A DNA stretch of 38,971 bases from Sulfitobacter sp. (GTDB lineage: Bacteria; Pseudomonadota; Alphaproteobacteria; Rhodobacterales; Rhodobacteraceae): the NCBI GenBank assembly GCA_024636405.1, contig JAGXHC010000130.1:1-38971 (forward strand). The letters are read 5' to 3'. Numbering within the stretch: position 1 is the first letter of the stretch; each line of letters starts with the position of its first letter. Positions 35,580 to 38,971 of this stretch are shown here, in pieces. A program made the position numbers and the translations under genes. The notes under the pieces were generated by a model. That model did not search any database. It was not told the DNA's origin and saw nothing but the letters and a program-made list of their open reading frames with translations.

Positions 35580-35807
35580 ATGACCGAAGAAGAGAACATC
35601 GCACTTGCGCGCAAGGGCCGGACAGTGGCCTTGGTTATTGCGGGCACCATGCTGCTTTGGATCATATTGCAGTGGATCGCGCCCCAGTTTGGCCTACCTG
35701 GCAGATACGCGCTGCTTTTTGATTTTGCCGCCTTGGGCGCGTTGATCTGGGCAATGTTCAACATCTACCAGATGCGAAAAGCCCGCGCGGCCAGCCGCGA
35801 CGATTAA
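35580..35807 (+). CDS. Small membrane protein, DUF5337 type
   Basis: Protein of 75 residues with two predicted transmembrane helices (about 15-35, [20 protein letters not shown], and 45-63, [20 protein letters not shown]) and a basic C-terminal tail (MRKARAASR), so both ends probably face the cytoplasm. It matches what I know as DUF5337, a small family seen in complex I operons of Rhodobacteraceae. It lies 31 bases after the helix-hairpin-helix protein gene and 71 bases before nuoF. Function unknown. Confidence 0.8.
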   Translation: MTEEENIALARKGRTVALVIAGTMLLWIILQWIAPQFGLPGRYALLFDFAALGALIWAMFNIYQMRKARAASRDD

Positions 35808-35878
35808 ACCAAACGCGGTGCACCGCGACGAACAGAATAGTAAGCACAGCCGTGCTGCGAGACATAAAGGGAAGCGAT

Positions 35879-37174
35879 ATGCTCCAGGATCAAGACCGCA
35901 TCTTTACCAATCTCTACGGTATGCATGACCGCACGCTGAAGGGCGCACAGGCGCGCGGTCATTGGGATGGCACGGCTGGTATCTTGAAGAACGGGCGTGA
36001 CTGGATCATTGACCAGATGAAAGCCTCTGGCCTGCGCGGTCGTGGTGGTGCGGGTTTCCCCACCGGTTTGAAATGGTCCTTCATGCCCAAGGAAAGCGAC
36101 GGACGTCCCAGCTATCTGGTGGTGAATGCCGACGAGTCCGAGCCCGGCACCTGCAAAGACCGCGAAATCATGCGCCACGATCCCCATACCCTGATCGAGG
36201 GCTGCCTGATCGCCAGTTTTGCGATGCAAGCCAACGCCTGCTACATCTACATTCGCGGCGAATATATCCGCGAAAAAGAGGCGCTGCAGGCCGCCATCGA
36301 CGAGGCGTATGATGCCGGTCTGGTGGGCAAGAATGCCTGCAAATCGGGTTATGATTTTGATATTTACCTGCACCATGGGGCAGGGGCGTATATCTGTGGC
36401 GAAGAAACCGCGCTGCTTGAAAGCCTTGAGGGCAAAAAGGGCATGCCGCGCATGAAGCCGCCATTCCCTGCGGGTGCGGGCCTTTATGGCTGCCCAACCA
36501 CGGTGAATAATGTCGAATCCATCGCGGTTGTGCCAACCATTTTGCGCCGCGGGCCTGAGTGGTTTTCCAGCTTTGGGCGGCCAAACAACGCAGGCACCAA
36601 GCTGTTTGCGATCTCGGGCCACGTGAACAACCCTTGCGTTGTAGAAGAAGCGATGAGCATCAACTTTGAAGAATTGATCGAGACCCATTGCGGCGGCATT
36701 CGCGGCGGATGGAGCAACCTTAAGGCCGTGATCCCCGGTGGTTCGTCCGTTCCGATGATCCCCGGTGCGCAGATGAAAGATGCGATCATGGATTTCGATT
36801 ACCTGCGTGAACAACGCTCGGGGCTGGGAACGGCAGCGGTGATCGTGATGGATAACTCCACCGATGTGATCAAGGCGATCTGGCGTCTGTCGAAGTTCTA
36901 CAAGCACGAATCCTGCGGCCAGTGCACGCCCTGCCGCGAGGGGACAGGCTGGATGATGCGCGGGATGGACCGTCTGGTCACCGGCGACGCGGACCCCGAA
37001 GAGATCGACATGCTGCTGGACGTGACCAAGCAGGTCGAAGGCCACACAATCTGTGCGCTTGGCGATGCCGCCGCTTGGCCAATTCAGGGTCTGATCCGCC
37101 ATTTCCGTGACGAGATCGAAGACCGTATCAAATACAAGCGCACGGGCCGCGTCAGCGCCGTAGCGGCGGAGTAG
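35879..37174 (+). CDS. nuoF: NADH-quinone oxidoreductase subunit F (NADH- and FMN-binding)
   Basis: Complex I subunit of 431 residues that binds NADH, FMN and [4Fe-4S] cluster N3 and takes the first electrons from NADH. The glycine-rich [19 protein letters not shown] (51-69) and [19 protein letters not shown] (167-185) form the NADH/FMN site. The N3 ligands are [12 protein letters not shown] (Cys346, Cys349, Cys352) and [13 protein letters not shown] (Cys392). A longer frame from 35852 is open, but the ATG at 35879 with AAAGGGAAG ahead gives the family N-terminus [14 protein letters not shown]. Extra genes between it and the expected nuoG separate the two NADH-module subunits. Confidence 0.97.
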   Translation: MLQDQDRIFTNLYGMHDRTLKGAQARGHWDGTAGILKNGRDWIIDQMKASGLRGRGGAGFPTGLKWSFMPKESDGRPSYLVVNADESEPGTCKDREIMRHDPHTLIEGCLIASFAMQANACYIYIRGEYIREKEALQAAIDEAYDAGLVGKNACKSGYDFDIYLHHGAGAYICGEETALLESLEGKKGMPRMKPPFPAGAGLYGCPTTVNNVESIAVVPTILRRGPEWFSSFGRPNNAGTKLFAISGHVNNPCVVEEAMSINFEELIETHCGGIRGGWSNLKAVIPGGSSVPMIPGAQMKDAIMDFDYLREQRSGLGTAAVIVMDNSTDVIKAIWRLSKFYKHESCGQCTPCREGTGWMMRGMDRLVTGDADPEEIDMLLDVTKQVEGHTICALGDAAAWPIQGLIRHFRDEIEDRIKYKRTGRVSAVAAE

Positions 37175-37178
37175 AAAA

Positions 37179-37586
37179 TTGGAAAATTTCACAGCTTACA
37201 GCCATGCGATTGCGTCCTTGGCCCTTTGGGCCGTTATGATCAGCATTTTGGGAATGATCTCGACCAGAGGGCGCAGTGCCGAAGGGCGCTGCGACTGTGG
37301 CAAGCCCAAGCGCAATTATGACGATCCGGTCTATCGAAGCGAACGGGCGTTCATGAATGCAGTTGAAAGTTCGGGGCCGTTCATCGCGGCCACTGTTGCG
37401 GCAATCTTCATCGGTGCTTCGCCGTTCTGGGTGAATATCTTTGCGTCCTTATTTATTGTGGCGCGGGTCGGAATGGCGTTTGTTCATCTTCGCACGACTA
37501 ACCAGCCGGCACGGTCCTTGTTTTTTGTGCTGGGTCTGGTCTGCGTTCTGGCGTTGGTGGTTATGACGATCGGCGCTGCATTCTGA
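37179..37586 (+). CDS. MAPEG-family membrane protein
   Basis: Protein of 135 residues with four probable transmembrane helices and the MAPEG layout (membrane-associated proteins in eicosanoid and glutathione metabolism). Helix one is about 8-28; the loop holds RCDCGKPKRNYDDPVYRSER with two cysteines; RAFMNAVESSGPFIAATVAA is the second MAPEG-typical helix with Glu-Ser; then VARVGMAFVHLRTTNQPARS and a last helix. The start is a TTG at 37179, four bases after the nuoF stop, with GGAG seven bases before it; no in-frame ATG is close. It lies between nuoF and a DUF3291 gene. No evidence for glutathione use beyond the family. Confidence 0.8.
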   Translation: MENFTAYSHAIASLALWAVMISILGMISTRGRSAEGRCDCGKPKRNYDDPVYRSERAFMNAVESSGPFIAATVAAIFIGASPFWVNIFASLFIVARVGMAFVHLRTTNQPARSLFFVLGLVCVLALVVMTIGAAF

Positions 37587-37637
37587 ACTCGGGCAGCGTT
37601 GGGGTGGCGTGACACCATTACGTGACAGGAGACGGGG

Positions 37638-38132
37638 ATGAAAGAAATGCATCTTGCGGAATTGAATGTGGGCCGCCTTTTGACGCCTACCGATGATCCG
37701 CGTGTCGCCGAATTTATGGAAAACCTTGACCGGATCAACACCATGGGCAAGCGCATGCCGGGTTTTGTCTGGATGATGGAAGGGTCTGGCGAACCGGGTA
37801 CCGGGAATACGGAGGCCAAGATCGGTGGTGATCTGCAATATGTATCCAACCTGACTGTTTGGGAAAACGTTGAAAGTCTTGAGGCATTTGTTTGGGGCAC
37901 AGTTCACAAACAGCTCTACGCCCGCCGCACCGAGTGGTTCGAGGTAATGGGCGACATGCATTTCGTCATGTGGTGGGTGCCCAAGGGCCACAGGCCGACA
38001 TTGAACGAAGCGCTGGCGCGTCTGGACGATTTGCGCGAAAACGGTGACAGTGACCAGGCGTTTGGCTGGGCGCATCTGAAACAGGCAACGCGCTGGCGCA
38101 GCGACGGATGCCAGGCCACAGCGGCGGAGTAA
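37638..38132 (+). CDS. DUF3291 domain protein
   Basis: Cytoplasmic protein of 164 residues. It begins MKEMHLAELNVGRLLTPTDD with the usual DUF3291 start, then RVAEFMENLDRINTMGKRMP, PGFVWMMEGSGE, VSNLTVWENVESLEAFVWGT and HKQLYARRTEWFEVMGDMHF, which together suggest a ferredoxin-like alpha-beta barrel of the antibiotic-monooxygenase type. AGGAGA precedes the ATG at good spacing. Enzyme activity is unproven for the family. It lies five bases before the next lipoprotein gene, inside the nuo operon. Confidence 0.85.
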   Translation: MKEMHLAELNVGRLLTPTDDPRVAEFMENLDRINTMGKRMPGFVWMMEGSGEPGTGNTEAKIGGDLQYVSNLTVWENVESLEAFVWGTVHKQLYARRTEWFEVMGDMHFVMWWVPKGHRPTLNEALARLDDLRENGDSDQAFGWAHLKQATRWRSDGCQATAAE

Positions 38133-38136
38133 GAAG

Positions 38137-38463
38137 ATGAAGTATTTTGTATCCCTATGTATTGTCACGGCATTGCTGGGGGCGTGCACCCCGAAAGAGG
38201 ACAGGATTACCTTTGATGGCAAGTATTTCCGGACCAAGGTCAGCAAAGTGGATGGCCAACGCGACGTCTTTACCTTGCAGGTCAGGAATGCCTCGCAGTC
38301 GATCGAGGGTGCGCGCGAAGCGGCGCGGTATGAGGGGACTGTGTATTGCGTAAACAACTATGGCAGTTCTGACATCACGTGGGCGGTCGGGCCAGATGCA
38401 CCTGCCGAGAATTTGCGCCTTGATGGTGATAGTTTGATATTTTCGGGGTCTTGCCCTTCCTGA
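38137..38463 (+). CDS. Small lipoprotein in the nuo operon
   Basis: Protein of 108 residues with a lipoprotein signal peptide (MKYFVSLCIVTALLGAC) and lipobox LGAC, Cys17 being the lipidated residue. The mature domain is small, beta-rich, with DRITFDGKYFRTKVSKVD, FTLQVRNASQSIEGAREAAR and YCVNNYGSSDITWAV, and a Cys near each end that might pair. The start is four bases after the DUF3291 stop with GGAG ahead. I do not recognise a named family. Function unknown. Confidence 0.8.
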   Translation: MKYFVSLCIVTALLGACTPKEDRITFDGKYFRTKVSKVDGQRDVFTLQVRNASQSIEGAREAARYEGTVYCVNNYGSSDITWAVGPDAPAENLRLDGDSLIFSGSCPS

Positions 38464-38578
38464 CAGATTGCGCGACATACGGTAACCTATTGGTTGATTT
38501 CGGCATGTTATTGAATAACAACGGTATCAGTTCCCATATGCGGATCGGGCATTCTGCCCCCTGCATGAGGAGAGTAAG
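38464..38578. promoter_or_regulatory. Gap before the DUF5333 gene with a small palindrome
   Basis: 115 bases hold a GTTATT-g-AATAAC palindrome (38507-38519). A poor promoter-like pair TTGATT (38494-38499) and TAACAA (38516-38521) overlaps it. It could provide an internal promoter for the DUF5333-nuoG part of the operon, but the hexamers match the consensus badly. Confidence 0.3.
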
Positions 38579-38971
38579 ATGCGTAACGTAGTGATTGCTT
38601 TGGTAAGTATGGCGCTGATCGCCGGGCCTGTGGCTGCGAAGCCCCCCCTGCGCGATGTGGCTGCCGTTGATGACGCGCTGCTGGTCCTTGGGCTTGCTGA
38701 CCGGATTCGCAAGGAATGCCCGGATATCTCGGCAAGGATGTTTCGTGCCATAGGTTATCTGAACAATATTCAGCAAACGGCAAAATCTTTGGGCTATTCT
38801 GACGCCGAGATTGACGCCTATCGCAAGAGTGATGCTGAAAAAGCGCGCATGAAGGCCCGTGGGGCTGCATATTTAAAGGCAAATGGGGTCGATACTTCTG
38901 ATCCACAAAGCTATTGTACGCTTGGCCGTGCAGAAATCCAAAAATCGAGCCGGATCGGTTCGTTACTGAGA
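38579..38971 (+). CDS. DUF5333-type secreted protein, 3' end cut off
   Basis: 131 codons open to the right window edge. A signal peptide MRNVVIALVSMALIAGPVAA is followed by KPPLRDVAAVDDALLVLGLA, ADRIRKECPDISARMFRAIG, YSDAEIDAYRKSDAEKARMK and a C-terminal SYCTLGRAEI segment with two cysteines that may pair across the domain. This is the pattern I know as DUF5333, a periplasmic protein often found beside nuoG in Rhodobacteraceae. AGGAGAG lies ahead of the ATG. The remaining C-terminal part is probably only a few residues. Function unknown. Confidence 0.78.
   Translation, partial: MRNVVIALVSMALIAGPVAAKPPLRDVAAVDDALLVLGLADRIRKECPDISARMFRAIGYLNNIQQTAKSLGYSDAEIDAYRKSDAEKARMKARGAAYLKANGVDTSDPQSYCTLGRAEIQKSSRIGSLLR

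Noticed and set aside
35804..37192. Long open frame of 462 codons on the minus strand opposite nuoF
   Set aside because: Shadow of nuoF; rich in His, Arg and Cys without family motifs, and no ribosome-binding site.

Overview
The window is a piece of an alphaproteobacterial chromosome, most likely from the Roseobacter group of the Rhodobacterales (family-level inference; the genus cannot be read from this sequence). The grounds are the character of the proteins (an extended NuoE, DUF5337 and DUF5333 proteins next to nuoF, a lipoprotein of the type found in this family), moderately high GC coding DNA, dense head-to-tail operons with 1-4 base overlaps, and an intergenic GC-rich hairpin followed by a CCCGGGATATTT-type tail. 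No rRNA, tRNA, CRISPR array, insertion sequence or phage gene was seen.

Region 1 (1-9211), uptake and hydrolysis of peptide-like compounds: a truncated peptide-type ABC permease and its periplasmic binding protein run leftwards; a double-ATPase gene runs rightwards from the same intergenic region, followed by an ArgE-type M20 deacetylase, a DadA-like FAD amine/amino-acid oxidase, a broken M20D amidohydrolase and an intact M20D amidohydrolase. A reasonable inference is import of N-acylated amino acids or small peptides, deacylation in the cytoplasm and oxidation of the released amino acid. The substrate is unknown.

Region 2 (9235-20412), envelope and housekeeping: moaA, waaA (Kdo transferase) and a family 4-type glycosyltransferase form a leftward operon; a small lipoprotein lies divergent to moaA; then an AlkD-type DNA repair protein, an FkbM methyltransferase, the leftward glmU-glmS pair (UDP-GlcNAc precursor synthesis), a divergent gph phosphatase overlapping a DegT-type PLP aminotransferase, and a pyridoxamine-phosphate-oxidase-like flavin protein with a clear terminator.

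Region 3 (20491-30156), leucine/isovalerate catabolism: a promoter with a palindromic operator candidate drives ivd, an LprI-like secreted protein, an AMP-binding acyl-CoA synthetase, mccB, an ASCH-domain protein, mccA, a glutathione S-transferase, HMG-CoA lyase and a methylglutaconyl-CoA hydratase. The five core enzymes take isovaleryl-CoA to acetyl-CoA and acetoacetate. The extra genes (LprI-like, ASCH, GST) are translationally coupled to the pathway genes but have no known place in the pathway.

Region 4 (30267-38971), respiratory complex I: nuoA, nuoB, nuoC, a 45-residue membrane protein, nuoD, nuoE with a long C-terminal extension, a membrane protein carrying the same C-terminal helix-hairpin-helix domain as NuoE, a DUF5337 membrane protein, nuoF, then MAPEG, DUF3291, lipoprotein and DUF5333 genes before the window ends (nuoG is expected next). 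The most interesting material is this accessory set, above all the paired helix-hairpin-helix domains in NuoE and its neighbour. Nothing here amounts to a clearly new defence, mobile or biosynthetic system.
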